Part shown: piece by piece, positions 39,930 through 49,553 of the stretch | Position numbering within the stretch: the stretch's first letter is position 1 | Layout of the letters: the number at the start of each line of letters is the position of its first letter | DNA from: an uncultured Opitutales bacterium | GTDB taxonomy: Bacteria; Verrucomicrobiota; Verrucomicrobiia; Opitutales; Intestinicryptomonadaceae | Direction of reading: 5' to 3' | Assembly: GCA_900548275.1 (NCBI GenBank) | Contig: URJY01000007.1 | Coordinates: 1-64,000, forward strand | DNA: 64,000 nucleotides | Notes under the pieces: generated by a model | Database searches by the model: none | The model's input: only the letters and a program-made list of their open reading frames with translations | Told to the model about the DNA's origin: nothing | Program-made: the position numbers and the translations under genes

Positions 39930-42698
39930 TCATTTCGTCAAAGCCCTGTATTTGCTCGACGGATTCGACGTTTCCGCGCCCGAAGTCGGGACTGCGGCGA
40001 GAAAGCCGCACAGATTCCCGAATAGCGCGTCGGAGAAGTCCGCGAAGAAATTTTTGAACGATTCGTACGCCTCCTTTTCGAATTCGCAGTACGGGTCTTT
40101 CTGCGCGTAGCCACGCAAAAACACGGCATCGCGGAGCGACTCGAGCCGCGCGATGTGCTCGCGCCACGCCCTGTCGAAAGTTCTGAGGGCGACGAACTTT
40201 TTTATCCGCAGCGATGTCTCCGCGTCGAACGCGCCGAAGATTGCATTGAAACTTTTTTCGGCGGCGCGCGCCGCTCTTTCGGCGACTTCGCGCTTCGTAC
40301 CGCCGACGATTTCGCCGTCGCGAAGCGGCAGAATTTTGCCCAAATGCGCGGCATATTCGGCTATTCGGCGCGAATCTATCTCGATGTCCTCGGAGGGAAG
40401 AACCTCGGCGGCAATCCGCGTGCAAACGTCGGAAACCGCCTTTGAATAAACGCCGTCTATCGAGTCGGACGACAGAATTTCGTCGCGCATGGCATACGCC
40501 ACATTGCGCTGTTTGTTGGCGGGGTTGTCGAACTTGAGCATTTCCCTTCTGGCGGCGGAATAGTCGCCCTCGAGCCTGTCCTGCGTGCGCTCGACGAGCC
40601 TGCCGAAAAGCGGGTGCACAAACGGAACGCCCTGCCTGTGCCTCGACTTCAGCGCGTTCTGGAACGGCGCAACGTCGGCGTATTTGCGGAACAGCTCGTC
40701 CTCCAAGCTCACGATGAACTGCGTCTGCCCGTTGTCGCCCTGACGCGCACACCTGCCCATCAGCTGGCGGTCGATTCGGCGCGAATAGTTGTGCTCGGAC
40801 GAAATTATGAAAAGCCCGCCGCGCTCGTTTACGCCGTCGGCAAGCTTGATGTCGGTGCCCCTGCCCGCCATATTCGTGGCGACGGTAATAGTGCCCGCGC
40901 CGCCCGCGCGCGCGACGAGCGCTGCCTCCTGCGCGTCGTTTTTCGCGTTGAGCAGACTGTGCTTTACGCCGCCTATTTTCAGCATCTTCGAAAGCACCTC
41001 CGACTCCTCGACGCTGCCCGTGCCCACGAGAACGGGTCTGCCCGAAGCCGCAACCGACTTCGCCGTTTCCGCAATCCGCGCGAATTTTTCGGAACGCGTC
41101 AGAAACACCAAATCGGGATTGTCGATTCGCACGCACGGACTGTTCGGCGGAATCTCGATTACGGACGTTTTGTAGACGCGCAAAAACTCTTCGGAAAGCT
41201 CGGCGGCAGTGCCCGTCATACCCGAAAGCTTTTCGTACATCTTGAAATAATTCTGGATAGAAACCGTCGCATAGGTGATGTTCTCCGCGCCGATTTTCAA
41301 GCCCTCCTTTGCCTCGACCGCCTGATGCAGACCGTCGCTCCATCGGCGCCCCTCCATCACCCTGCCCGTGTTGGGATCGACAATTTCGACTTTCCCGTCG
41401 CGCACGATATAGTCTACGTCGCGCTCGTAGAGCGAGAACGAGCGCAGAAGCTGCGAGATTATCCGAAGCCTTTCGACCGCCGCCGAAAGCGACGCGGCAA
41501 CCTCCGCCTTTTTCCGCGACTTCTCGACATCCGAAAAAGCGCGCGACGAGTCGATTTCGCCCGAAAGTTTTTCGACGTCGGGCACGACAAACGCGTCGGG
41601 GTTGTCAGGCTCGAGAAACCTCTGCCCCGCCTTGGTCAGCGAAGCCGTGGATGTCTTTTCGTCCACATAGTAGTAGAGATTCTCGAGTAGCTTGAGCTTT
41701 TCGCTCTCGCCGAAATTCACCGAAAGCTCGGTCACCTTTTTTTCAAGCTCCACGTTCGCGACGCCCGACTTCAGAATGCGCTTTAGCACCTTGTTGCGCG
41801 GCGCGCCGAACCGCACCTGCGCAAGCTTTTCAATGTCGGACGAATCGAGCTTTGCACCGATTTTGAGCCTGTCGAAAACCTCGTTTGCGATTTTCCCGCA
41901 AAGCCTGTTCTGCGCCTCGGCAAGCGAGCGCACGCGCCCGATGTATTCGGCGTACGGATTGCACTGCTCGTCGTCGTCGCCGCCCGAAATGATGAGCGGC
42001 GTGCGCGCCTCGTCCACGAGCACGGAGTCGGCTTCGTCGACGAGACAGAAAAAGAATCCGCGCTGCACTTTTTCCTCCAACGAAAACGTCGTCGAATTGT
42101 CGCGCAGGTAGTCGAAACCGAATTCGGCGGCAGTGCCGTAGGTGATGTCTGCGGCATAGGCGGCTTTTTTCTCCGCGTTCGACTGCCCCGCAAACACGCA
42201 GTCGCAAGTCAGTCCGAGCAGATTGTAGAGCGGCGACATCCACTGGCAGTCGCGCCGCGCCAGATATTCGTTGACCGTGGCTATGTGGCAGCCCCTGCCG
42301 AACAGCGCGTAAATGTAGGCGGGCAGCGTGGCGATAAGCGTCTTGCCCTCGCCCGTTGCGATTTCGCAAATCGAATTTTTCGCAAGGGCGATTCCCGCGC
42401 GCAGCTGCACGTCGTAGTGCACCATATTCCACGGAACGGGCTGCCCGCATACCTCGAAAGTTTTGCCGCACAAACGCCGCGCCGCCGTGCGCACAAGCGC
42501 GAACGCCTCGAGTATGAGCGCGGGCACGCCTTCGCCGCCGTCGACGCGCCTTTTAAACTCGGCTGTCTTTGCCGCGAAATCGGCTTCCCCGAAATTTTCA
42601 AAGGCCTTCTCGAAACGCTCGATTCGGCGGATTGTTTTTGTCGTCCTGCGGAGGAAGTTGGCGTTCTTCAACCGCGCAAACAACGCTGAAACGTCCAT
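39930..42698 (-). CDS. secA: SecA preprotein translocase ATPase homologue
   Basis: A 922-residue motor ATPase of the Sec pathway. Nucleotide-binding domain 1 has Walker A ATGEGKT (114-120) and VDEADSVLVDEARTPLIISG. The preprotein cross-linking domain and NBD2 carry YFKMYEKLSGMTGTA and TNMAGRGTDIKLADGV. The long helical scaffold and wing follow. The standard C-terminal zinc-binding Cys cluster is missing; the protein ends SNPSSKYRALTK. It could be the only SecA or a divergent second one. It is in the same direction as the decarboxylase subunits, 38 bases upstream of the gamma-like gene. Confidence 0.9.
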   Translation of the reverse strand: MDVSALFARLKNANFLRRTTKTIRRIERFEKAFENFGEADFAAKTAEFKRRVDGGEGVPALILEAFALVRTAARRLCGKTFEVCGQPVPWNMVHYDVQLRAGIALAKNSICEIATGEGKTLIATLPAYIYALFGRGCHIATVNEYLARRDCQWMSPLYNLLGLTCDCVFAGQSNAEKKAAYAADITYGTAAEFGFDYLRDNSTTFSLEEKVQRGFFFCLVDEADSVLVDEARTPLIISGGDDDEQCNPYAEYIGRVRSLAEAQNRLCGKIANEVFDRLKIGAKLDSSDIEKLAQVRFGAPRNKVLKRILKSGVANVELEKKVTELSVNFGESEKLKLLENLYYYVDEKTSTASLTKAGQRFLEPDNPDAFVVPDVEKLSGEIDSSRAFSDVEKSRKKAEVAASLSAAVERLRIISQLLRSFSLYERDVDYIVRDGKVEIVDPNTGRVMEGRRWSDGLHQAVEAKEGLKIGAENITYATVSIQNYFKMYEKLSGMTGTAAELSEEFLRVYKTSVIEIPPNSPCVRIDNPDLVFLTRSEKFARIAETAKSVAASGRPVLVGTGSVEESEVLSKMLKIGGVKHSLLNAKNDAQEAALVARAGGAGTITVATNMAGRGTDIKLADGVNERGGLFIISSEHNYSRRIDRQLMGRCARQGDNGQTQFIVSLEDELFRKYADVAPFQNALKSRHRQGVPFVHPLFGRLVERTQDRLEGDYSAARREMLKFDNPANKQRNVAYAMRDEILSSDSIDGVYSKAVSDVCTRIAAEVLPSEDIEIDSRRIAEYAAHLGKILPLRDGEIVGGTKREVAERAARAAEKSFNAIFGAFDAETSLRIKKFVALRTFDRAWREHIARLESLRDAVFLRGYAQKDPYCEFEKEAYESFKNFFADFSDALFGNLCGFLAAVPTSGAETSNPSSKYRALTK

Positions 42699-42807
42699 AT
42701 GATTTTTCCGTATTCAAATGAGCGCGGACAACAGAAAGTCCGCAAAAAAGAACGATGCAAGTCGGGCGCAAACAAGCCGCCCGAAACGTCGGAGGATACG
42801 GGAAAAT

Positions 42808-43206
42808 TCAAATCAGAAGAGCCGCGCCAATCGGCGGGGCGGCGAACAAAACAGGATACGGCAAAGCGCGCCGACGCACGGAATCGAAGCCGCGCATGCG
42901 CGAAACGGCGGCGCAAAACTTCGAGTAAAAAAGCCCCGAAAGCACAACCGAAAGCGCGCACAAAACAAGCGACGTGCACAGCGTGGAATCGACCCGCGCC
43001 CTGCGCTTGCTTCTGAGCTTGTCGGGCACGGAATAGTTGACAATCGGCGCAAGGGCGTCGACAGTGTCCGCCCCGTCCGTAATCACAAAAGCCGAATCGG
43101 TACCGCCCGAAGTTTCGGACGGCGAAAATCCGCAGCCGCCCAACGCCCCGCGGGAAAAACAAAGCCCCGCGAGCACGAGAAACAAAACGGCATACAGAAA
43201 TTTCAT
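42808..43206 (-). CDS. Hypothetical membrane protein (132 aa)
   Basis: The N-terminal signal/anchor MKFLYAVLFLVLAGLCFS is followed by a Gly/Ser/Asp-rich loop, a basic patch (KLRSKRRAR) and a second membrane segment (CTSLVLCALSVVLSGLFY), ending hydrophobic. No family recognised. It lies 109 bases upstream of secA in the same direction. The coding call rests on topology and position only. Confidence 0.5.
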   Translation of the reverse strand: MKFLYAVLFLVLAGLCFSRGALGGCGFSPSETSGGTDSAFVITDGADTVDALAPIVNYSVPDKLRSKRRARVDSTLCTSLVLCALSVVLSGLFYSKFCAAVSRMRGFDSVRRRALPYPVLFAAPPIGAALLI

Positions 43207-43320
43207 AAACGCGCCTTTTTCAAAAACACGCGTCAAAAGTAGTCAACCCAATATTTGGAAAATTTCGAAGCTCGGAAAATTCTTGCAACGGAATATCCCC
43301 TCGGCAAAAATCCGGAACGT

Positions 43321-44838
43321 ATGGGAAAACATTTTCTAATCGCAGCATTCGTTTTCGGCGCGGCACAGCTTTTCGCCGAAATACAACTACCGAGAATCTT
43401 CTCCGACAATATGCTTTTGCAGCGCGAAAAGCCCGTAAAAATATGGGGCACCGCCGATGCGAACGCAAAAATAGACGTGGAATTTGCGGGGTCGAAAAAA
43501 TCGGCAACCGCCGACGCGCGCGGCGGATGGTCGCTCAAATTAAGCCCGCTCGAAGCCTCGGCAACCCCGCGCGAAATGAAATTCTACGAGAACGGCAAAC
43601 TTTCGAAAACGGTCGCAAACGTGCTCGTCGGCGAAGTCTGGGTTATCGGAGGACAAAGCAATATGGAAATGACATACTCGTGGCGGAAAATCAACCCCGC
43701 CCCGAATCCGAAAATCCGCTATTTCAAAAATCCGATTGCGCTCGCCGAAAAGCCCGCATCCGACACCCTGCCGACGGCGCGATGGGTCGCCGCCGACAAA
43801 GACAACCTGCACGCCTTCAGCATGGTCGGCTACGGATTCGCGCAGTACCTCGCCGAAAAGCTCGACATCCCCGTGGGGCTTGTCTACACGGCGCGCGGCG
43901 GCGCAAAGATGGAAACGTACATCCCGTTCGCGGCGATGGACTCTTCGCAATACCTCAAAGCCCGCAGGGAAAACTACGCAAAATCGTTGGACGCTTGGCG
44001 CAACGGCGGCTATCAAAAGGCGAAGAAAAAATACGACGACCTGATGGCGGCAATCGCCAAGGCGAAAGCCGAAAACAAAACCCCGCCCAAATACTTCTCC
44101 TATCAAAAGGTAAAGCCCGACCCCGTCGCCCCGAATTTTCCGCTGACAACGCCCGCAGTGCATTTCAACGGAATGGTTGCGCCCGTTGCGGGCTACGCGG
44201 CGCGCGGCGTGCTCTGGTATCAGGGCGAGTCGAACTCGCGCGACGAAAACTTCGCCGAACAATTCGCCGTGCTCGTCGACGCTTGGCGCAACGCATGGCG
44301 CGACGAAAGCCTTGTGTGGATTGCCACGGAAATAGCCTCGTTCGACGCAAAAGACGCCGATTGGGCAAAAACGCGGCAACGCCAACGGCAGGCATCGCAC
44401 GCGCTGCCGAACAGCCACATCGTGGCGGCAATCGACACGGGCGAAAAAAGGGACATCCACCCCGCCGACAAAGCGGCGATTTCCGAGCGGATGGCGTTGG
44501 CGGCTCTCGGCGCAGTCTACGGCGACAAGACCGTTGCCTACAAATCGCCCGAATTTAAATCGGCGAAATACTCGGCGGGCACCGCCGAAGTGCTTTTCGA
44601 AACATTCGGCGGAAAGCTCGCGGGCAGGGGCGATTCGCGCGGATTCGAACTTAAAATCGGCGGCAAATGGATACCCGCAAAGGCTGCCGTTTCGGGCGAC
44701 AACGCGGTGAGCGTGTCGGTTGAATCGGCGGAGATTCCGCAGGGCGTGCGCTATGCCTTCAAATCGTGGATAAAGCCCGACGTGTGGCTCTACAATCAAA
44801 GCGGACTCCCCGCCTTCGGTTTTTCCGACGAAAAATAG
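43321..44838 (+). CDS. Secreted sialate O-acetylesterase-like SGNH esterase
   Basis: A 505-residue secreted esterase. The signal peptide MGKHFLIAAFVFGAAQLFA fixes the start at 43321. The N-terminal domain begins IQLPRIFSDNMLLQREKPVKIWG, characteristic of this family. The nucleophile is Ser113 in VIGGQSNMEM, block III-like is VLWYQGESNSRDENF, and the Asp-x-x-His of the triad lies in DTGEKRDIHPADK. It probably de-acetylates sialic acids or plant/host glycans. It is divergent from the hypothetical membrane protein and convergent with the rhamnosidase. Confidence 0.88.
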   Translation: MGKHFLIAAFVFGAAQLFAEIQLPRIFSDNMLLQREKPVKIWGTADANAKIDVEFAGSKKSATADARGGWSLKLSPLEASATPREMKFYENGKLSKTVANVLVGEVWVIGGQSNMEMTYSWRKINPAPNPKIRYFKNPIALAEKPASDTLPTARWVAADKDNLHAFSMVGYGFAQYLAEKLDIPVGLVYTARGGAKMETYIPFAAMDSSQYLKARRENYAKSLDAWRNGGYQKAKKKYDDLMAAIAKAKAENKTPPKYFSYQKVKPDPVAPNFPLTTPAVHFNGMVAPVAGYAARGVLWYQGESNSRDENFAEQFAVLVDAWRNAWRDESLVWIATEIASFDAKDADWAKTRQRQRQASHALPNSHIVAAIDTGEKRDIHPADKAAISERMALAALGAVYGDKTVAYKSPEFKSAKYSAGTAEVLFETFGGKLAGRGDSRGFELKIGGKWIPAKAAVSGDNAVSVSVESAEIPQGVRYAFKSWIKPDVWLYNQSGLPAFGFSDEK

Positions 44839-44861
44839 ACCGAGAAAATCGCTCTCGACAA

Positions 44862-44896
44862 AAAAACGGCGGAAGAAACGAACTCCCGCCGTTTTT
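44862..44896. terminator. Bidirectional intrinsic terminator
   Basis: A perfect 11-bp stem AAAAACGGCGG / CCGCCGTTTTT between the convergent esterase and rhamnosidase genes. Confidence 0.9.
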
Positions 44897-44927
44897 GTTT
44901 TATCCGTCCTGCGCCGAATTTTCCGCG

Positions 44928-47207
44928 CTACTTTTCGGAAACGATTATCGAATGGTCGCCCGCAGTAAGCTCGAATACGGGTTTGCCGTCCGCAGTCTCG
45001 GCATCGATTTTCGCGCCGTCTACGGTTATCGACTTGCCCGCGCAAAATTCGGGAAGCTTTACGGTTGCGGATGTCCCGTTCGGCACGGTCAGGTCGAGCA
45101 GGAATTTTCCGCCGTCGCGCACGTACGAAGTTTTTATTTCGCCCGCCACGCTCGGCACGGCAATCGACGCGCGTTTGAAGCGCACGGGGTCGGGCTCGAG
45201 CGCGAAAGTTTTCCACGCGGGCGACGTCGGATACAAACCCATGAGGTTGCGGGCAATCACGGTCAGCGCGCCGCCGCTCCAAGCGTGGTTGACCGAACCG
45301 CCGCCGAAACCGTCCTTTTCCCACCCCTCGAAGAGCGTCGTATAATTGGGGTCGTCGACCATATTTGCAAAACGCTTTTTCGCGCGGTCGAGAGCGAACC
45401 CGCCGCAGCCCATCTTGAAGAGAGCCTCCATTACATACTTTTCCATATAGGGGCTTGCGTGTTGCTGCCTTTTGAAAAGCTCGAAGATTTTCCCGTACTT
45501 CGACTTGTCGGCGATGTCGGAAAGAACCGCGAGAGCCTGAACGCGGTCGTCGGTTGCGTCGAGATACTCGGGGTGTCTGTACGCCGTGCCGTTCCAGCAT
45601 TTTTCGAAGCCCTCCCTGACTTTCTCCGCGGTTTGACGGTATGCCTTTGCGTCGTCGGGCTTTCCGAGCGCGTCCGCCATTTTCGCCGCCGCCTCGAGAG
45701 CCAGCCTGTGCCATCCCGCAAAGATAAGGCGCATATCGCGGTTTTTGCCCCAGTCGCCCCAGTTCCAACCCGCTTTGCGGTAGTTCGTAAGCCCCGTTTC
45801 GTCGAGAGTCCAGAGCGACAGATATTTCTTCACGGCGGGATAGACCTCGCGGATTGTGTCGATGTCGCCCGTGTTCATATAATAGTTCCAGAAGCCGTAT
45901 TCGCCGATTGAAGCGAGCATTTGACCGGGGAGTTCCGCCGTATAGATTCCGGGGATGGGCGCGTGCAACGCGCCGTCGGGAGCCTGCCAGTGCGCAAGCT
46001 GCAATATCGCCTTGCGGATGAGCGCGTGCATGGACGGCGAGTACGTGTAGAAACCCTCGCCCGAAAGAATTACGGTGTCGCCCCACCACTGGGCGCGCTC
46101 GCGGTCGGGACAGTCGAAGAACGTGTCGCGCATATTTACGTAGAGCGTGCGGAGGGCTTTGTTCCAGAACGCCGAATAGAACTTGTCGTCGCACGAGAAT
46201 TTGCCCGTCATAATCGTGTCGTACCCCGTTTCCCTGCATTTGATTTCGACGACCTTTGCGCTGCGCGGAAGCCTGAGTATAAGCTCGTGCCCGTTCATCC
46301 AACCGAGCGATTCGTAGGTCTGGAGACCCTTTTTCGTGATGTATTCGGCGCGGATATTGACATCGCCCGCCGAATATGTGTTGTCGGTTCTGATTTCGCA
46401 AACCGAATTGCCGCGCGGGTCGTCGACGGTAATTATCGGCGTCATCTGCATATTGTAGGGAAGACGCGCCCTCACGATGTTTACGGGCGCGCCGCCGAGG
46501 TTTTCAACAAGCGCGCGTTCCGTAGTAAATTCGAGATTGTGGATTGCCACTTGCCTCCACTGCGGAATCGGGCGTTTGTGAACTTTGTTCCACGGGGAAC
46601 ATCCTATTTCGCCAAGCTCCCGCGAGTTTGCAAAGGCGAATTTTTTCACGAAGTTGTCGGAAGTCCGCCACCCGTCCATATCCCTGTTTGCGTCGAACTT
46701 TATGCTCGATTCCGAAAGCCTGTAGTTCGGCTCGGGGAAGCCCACTGTCGAGAACGCGGGGTGCACGCGCGAAAGCCACTGCGCCGACGAATCGAGCTGC
46801 GGAAGCGTCTCCGACTCGAAGAACATCCCCGACTTTCCGCTGCTTTTGTGCGAAAACCCGTCCTTGCCGAAATACCAGAGAAGAAGCGCGATTTTGTTGT
46901 CGCCGCTCCTGAGAAATTTCGCGATGTCGATTTCGTCGAAATATGTGTCCGTCGGGTTCGGCCCGCGCTTGAGACCGCCCTCGAACACCGCAAGCTCGCC
47001 GTTAATCCAGAGCCAGTATTTGCTGTCCGCGCCGATTTTGACCCTAACCGACTTCGGCACGGAATCGAGCTTTACGTCCTTTCTGAACGCAACCCAAGTA
47101 TTGGGCGCGTCCGCCGAAAAGTCGTCAGCCGAAATCCATTTCGCCGCGCCCCAAAGATTTGAAAACGCAAATGCGAGCCCCGCCACACACAGAATTTTTT
47201 TCACCAT
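44928..47207 (-). CDS. Secreted alpha-L-rhamnosidase (GH78)
   Basis: A 759-residue secreted glycosidase removing terminal alpha-L-rhamnose. The signal peptide MVKKILCVAGLAFAFSNLWG and an AGAGGG tract about ten bases upstream set the start at 47207. N-terminal beta-sandwich domains (to about 330) carry GADSKYWLWINGELAVFEGG, typical of GH78 lectin-like modules. The (alpha/alpha)6 catalytic domain includes DTFFDCPDRERAQWWGDTVI with the acidic catalytic region, and GWNWGDWG. A C-terminal beta domain ends in KSITVDGAKIDAE. It fits pectin (rhamnogalacturonan) use together with uxaC/kdgK. Confidence 0.9.
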   Translation of the reverse strand: MVKKILCVAGLAFAFSNLWGAAKWISADDFSADAPNTWVAFRKDVKLDSVPKSVRVKIGADSKYWLWINGELAVFEGGLKRGPNPTDTYFDEIDIAKFLRSGDNKIALLLWYFGKDGFSHKSSGKSGMFFESETLPQLDSSAQWLSRVHPAFSTVGFPEPNYRLSESSIKFDANRDMDGWRTSDNFVKKFAFANSRELGEIGCSPWNKVHKRPIPQWRQVAIHNLEFTTERALVENLGGAPVNIVRARLPYNMQMTPIITVDDPRGNSVCEIRTDNTYSAGDVNIRAEYITKKGLQTYESLGWMNGHELILRLPRSAKVVEIKCRETGYDTIMTGKFSCDDKFYSAFWNKALRTLYVNMRDTFFDCPDRERAQWWGDTVILSGEGFYTYSPSMHALIRKAILQLAHWQAPDGALHAPIPGIYTAELPGQMLASIGEYGFWNYYMNTGDIDTIREVYPAVKKYLSLWTLDETGLTNYRKAGWNWGDWGKNRDMRLIFAGWHRLALEAAAKMADALGKPDDAKAYRQTAEKVREGFEKCWNGTAYRHPEYLDATDDRVQALAVLSDIADKSKYGKIFELFKRQQHASPYMEKYVMEALFKMGCGGFALDRAKKRFANMVDDPNYTTLFEGWEKDGFGGGSVNHAWSGGALTVIARNLMGLYPTSPAWKTFALEPDPVRFKRASIAVPSVAGEIKTSYVRDGGKFLLDLTVPNGTSATVKLPEFCAGKSITVDGAKIDAETADGKPVFELTAGDHSIIVSEK

Positions 47208-47297
47208 TGAATTTCCCTCTTTGTTGAATTTGTTGGAAATGCTAACGAAAAACCGTCTACCGACAAGACAATTCATCCGAAAATCTAAAAAACAAAA

Positions 47298-47322
47298 CGC
47301 CGCCCGAAAAAAACGGACGGCG
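47298..47322 (-). terminator. Intrinsic terminator of the nuoE-to-surE operon
   Basis: CGCCGCCCG / CGGACGGCG (one wobble pair) with an A-run loop; on the minus strand it is followed by TTTTGTTTTTT. Confidence 0.85.
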
Positions 47323-47359
47323 CGAAAGGGCGAAATAGCCAATATCCGCACGGTGTAAA

Positions 47360-48121
47360 TCAGCCGCGTATGTCGATTACCGAATAACACGCCTGCGCGT
47401 CGTCGAGGCATTCGATGTCGGTCTTTTCTCCGTTGGGCGATTTCACTTCGCCGAGCGAATACGAAAATTCGAATTTTCCGCCGCCGCATTTTTTGTAGAC
47501 CGAGCGCAGTTCGGCGTTCGCGGGCACGCATTTTACGAACGGTTTTGCGCGGTCGTACTGCACGGGATAGTTGACGTTTACAACCTTTCCGCCGCCGCAC
47601 TCGCCGCGCTCCAGACATTCGAGCAAAAACTCCGCCGCGTGTTCCGAAGCCGCCTCGATGCTCCGCAAAAGCGGCTCGGAGGCTGCTCCGTGGCGGAGTC
47701 TGCAATATTCGTAGTAGATTTTTTCAAGCCGCATCGAGAACGCGAAAGCGGGAACACCCCAACCCGCACCCTCGACGGCGGCGGCAAATGTGCCGCTGCT
47801 CCAAAGCAGCGGCAACGCCACATTCTGACCTATGTTCAGCCCCGATACGACAGCGTCGGGCGTTTCGCCGCAAAGGTGAGCAAGCGCGATATTTACGCAG
47901 TCGGCGGGCGTGCCAGAAACCGTTTGGCAGTCGAGCCCGAAGAAATCGACGCGCTTTGCCTCCAGAATTTCGTGGCGGCAATAGGCGCGTCCAATCCAAC
48001 TGCGCTCGCGCGAGGGCACGACTATTTTCAGGTCGGCAACCCGCGCAAGAGCCTTTGCAAACGACGGCAGAAAGGGCGAATCAAGCCCGTCGTCGTTAGA
48101 CAGTAGCAGGCGGGGTTTCAT
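47360..48121 (-). CDS. surE: 5'/3'-nucleotidase SurE
   Basis: A 253-residue cytoplasmic metal-dependent phosphatase on nucleoside monophosphates. The N-terminal LLLSNDDGLDSP carries the metal-binding Asn-Asp-Asp. VVPSRERSWIG, SGTPADCVNIALAHL and VVSGLNIGQNVALPLLWSSGT-type motifs follow; the last stretch supplies the Ser-Gly-Thr of the active site. Length is standard. Its start overlaps the 3' end of the NfnL-like gene by 26 bases, so it is the last gene of that operon. Confidence 0.93.
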   Translation of the reverse strand: MKPRLLLSNDDGLDSPFLPSFAKALARVADLKIVVPSRERSWIGRAYCRHEILEAKRVDFFGLDCQTVSGTPADCVNIALAHLCGETPDAVVSGLNIGQNVALPLLWSSGTFAAAVEGAGWGVPAFAFSMRLEKIYYEYCRLRHGAASEPLLRSIEAASEHAAEFLLECLERGECGGGKVVNVNYPVQYDRAKPFVKCVPANAELRSVYKKCGGGKFEFSYSLGEVKSPNGEKTDIECLDDAQACYSVIDIRG

Positions 48122-49544
48122 CCTTGAGAGGTTCGCCCTTGAGGAATTTGTTGATGCTGCGCACCGCGCGTTTCGCCTGACCCATCGCGCTGATGACCGT
48201 AGCCGCGCCGCTTACGACGTCGCCGCCCGCAAACACCTGCGGAATGGTGGTTTGGAGCGTTTCGGGGTCGACTTCAATCGTTCCTTTCTTGGTCGTTTTG
48301 AGCGAATGGCAGGTCATCGGAAGAAGCGGATTGGGACGGTTGCCGATTGCCACGACGAGCGCGTCGCAGGGAATCTGGAATTCGCTTCCCGCGATTTCCG
48401 AGACGCTTCTGCGCCCCGATTCGTCGGGTTCTCCAAGCTCCATCTTGACGCATTCCAACGCCACAATCTTGCCCTCTTCGTCGGCGATTACGCGCTTGGG
48501 GTTTGTGAGCATCTGGAAGTCTACGCCCTCCTGTTCGGCGTGGTGCACCTCCTCGGCACGGGCGGGCATCTGCTCGCGCGCGCGTCGGTAGACGAGTGTC
48601 GATTTCGCGCCGATGCGCAGCGCGGTTCTGGAGGAGTCCATCGCAACGTTGCCGCCGCCGACGGTAATGATGTTCTTTGCCTTAATCGGCGTCGTGCCGT
48701 GGTTGGGGAAGTCGTACGCTCCCATCAGATTGAAGCGCGTGAGGAACTCGTTGGCTGAGAACACTCCCACGCTGTTTTCGCCGGGGATACCGAGGAAAAT
48801 CGGCAGACCCGCGCCCGCGCCGATGAATATCGCGTCGAACCCGTCTTCGAGAAGAGTGTCAATCGTGCGGAGTTTGCCGACAATGTAGTTGAGGTGGATT
48901 TTCACGCCAAGCTTCTTGATTGCCTCTACTTCGCTTACCACGATTTCCTTGGGCAGACGGAATTGCGGAATGCCGTACATCAGCACGCCACCGGGAAGAT
49001 GCAGGGCTTCGAAGATTTCGACTTCGTGCCCCGACAGAGCCAAATCCGCCGCCGCCGTGATACCCGCGGGACCGCAGCCGATGATTGCCACCTTTTTGCC
49101 CGTCGGCGGAGCTTTTTGCGGCGGCTCTTCGAGGTTGTTGAGCCTTACGTAGTCGGCGGAGAAGCGTTCGAGCGTGCCGATTGCGACAGGTTCGCCCCTT
49201 ATGCCCAACACGCAGCTGCCTTCGCACTGGATTTCCTGCGGGCATACGCGTCCGCAAACCGCGGGAAGCGCGGTCTGGGTTTTGAGTTTGCGCGCGGCGG
49301 CTGCGGGGTCGCCCTTCGAAATTTCGGCGATAAATTCGGGAATGCGAATGTGCACGGGGCACGCCTGCATACAACGCGGGCGCGGGCACTGCATGCAGCG
49401 GCTCGCCTCGTCCATCGCCATTTTCAGCGAAACCCCGTAGGGAACTTCCTCGAAATTCGTCGCGCGGCGATTCGGGTCCTGTTCGGGCATTTTGAGTCGG
49501 GGAAGCCCCGACGCTTTTAGTTTTCTTGGTTTTTCTTCTGGCAT
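48096..49544 (-). CDS. NAD(P)-dependent flavoprotein, GltD/NfnL (SudA)-like subunit
   Basis: A 482-residue two-Rossmann FAD/NADPH oxidoreductase. The N-terminal [4Fe-4S] domain has CMQCPRPRCMQACPVHI and CGRVCPQEIQCEGSC. The FAD fold is VAIIGCGPAGITAAADLALSG, and the NAD(P) fold is IITVGGGNVAMDSSRTALR. The C-terminal FAD-contacting FAGGDVVSGAATVISAMGQAK completes it. Glutamate synthase small subunits and NADPH-ferredoxin transhydrogenase large subunits share this layout. Because the preceding gene carries the matching NfnS/SudB module, a bifurcating transhydrogenase-type role is favoured over glutamate synthase; no gltB is nearby. Confidence 0.88.
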   Translation of the reverse strand: MPEEKPRKLKASGLPRLKMPEQDPNRRATNFEEVPYGVSLKMAMDEASRCMQCPRPRCMQACPVHIRIPEFIAEISKGDPAAAARKLKTQTALPAVCGRVCPQEIQCEGSCVLGIRGEPVAIGTLERFSADYVRLNNLEEPPQKAPPTGKKVAIIGCGPAGITAAADLALSGHEVEIFEALHLPGGVLMYGIPQFRLPKEIVVSEVEAIKKLGVKIHLNYIVGKLRTIDTLLEDGFDAIFIGAGAGLPIFLGIPGENSVGVFSANEFLTRFNLMGAYDFPNHGTTPIKAKNIITVGGGNVAMDSSRTALRIGAKSTLVYRRAREQMPARAEEVHHAEQEGVDFQMLTNPKRVIADEEGKIVALECVKMELGEPDESGRRSVSEIAGSEFQIPCDALVVAIGNRPNPLLPMTCHSLKTTKKGTIEVDPETLQTTIPQVFAGGDVVSGAATVISAMGQAKRAVRSINKFLKGEPLKDETPPATV

Positions 49545-49553
49545 CTTTAATCC

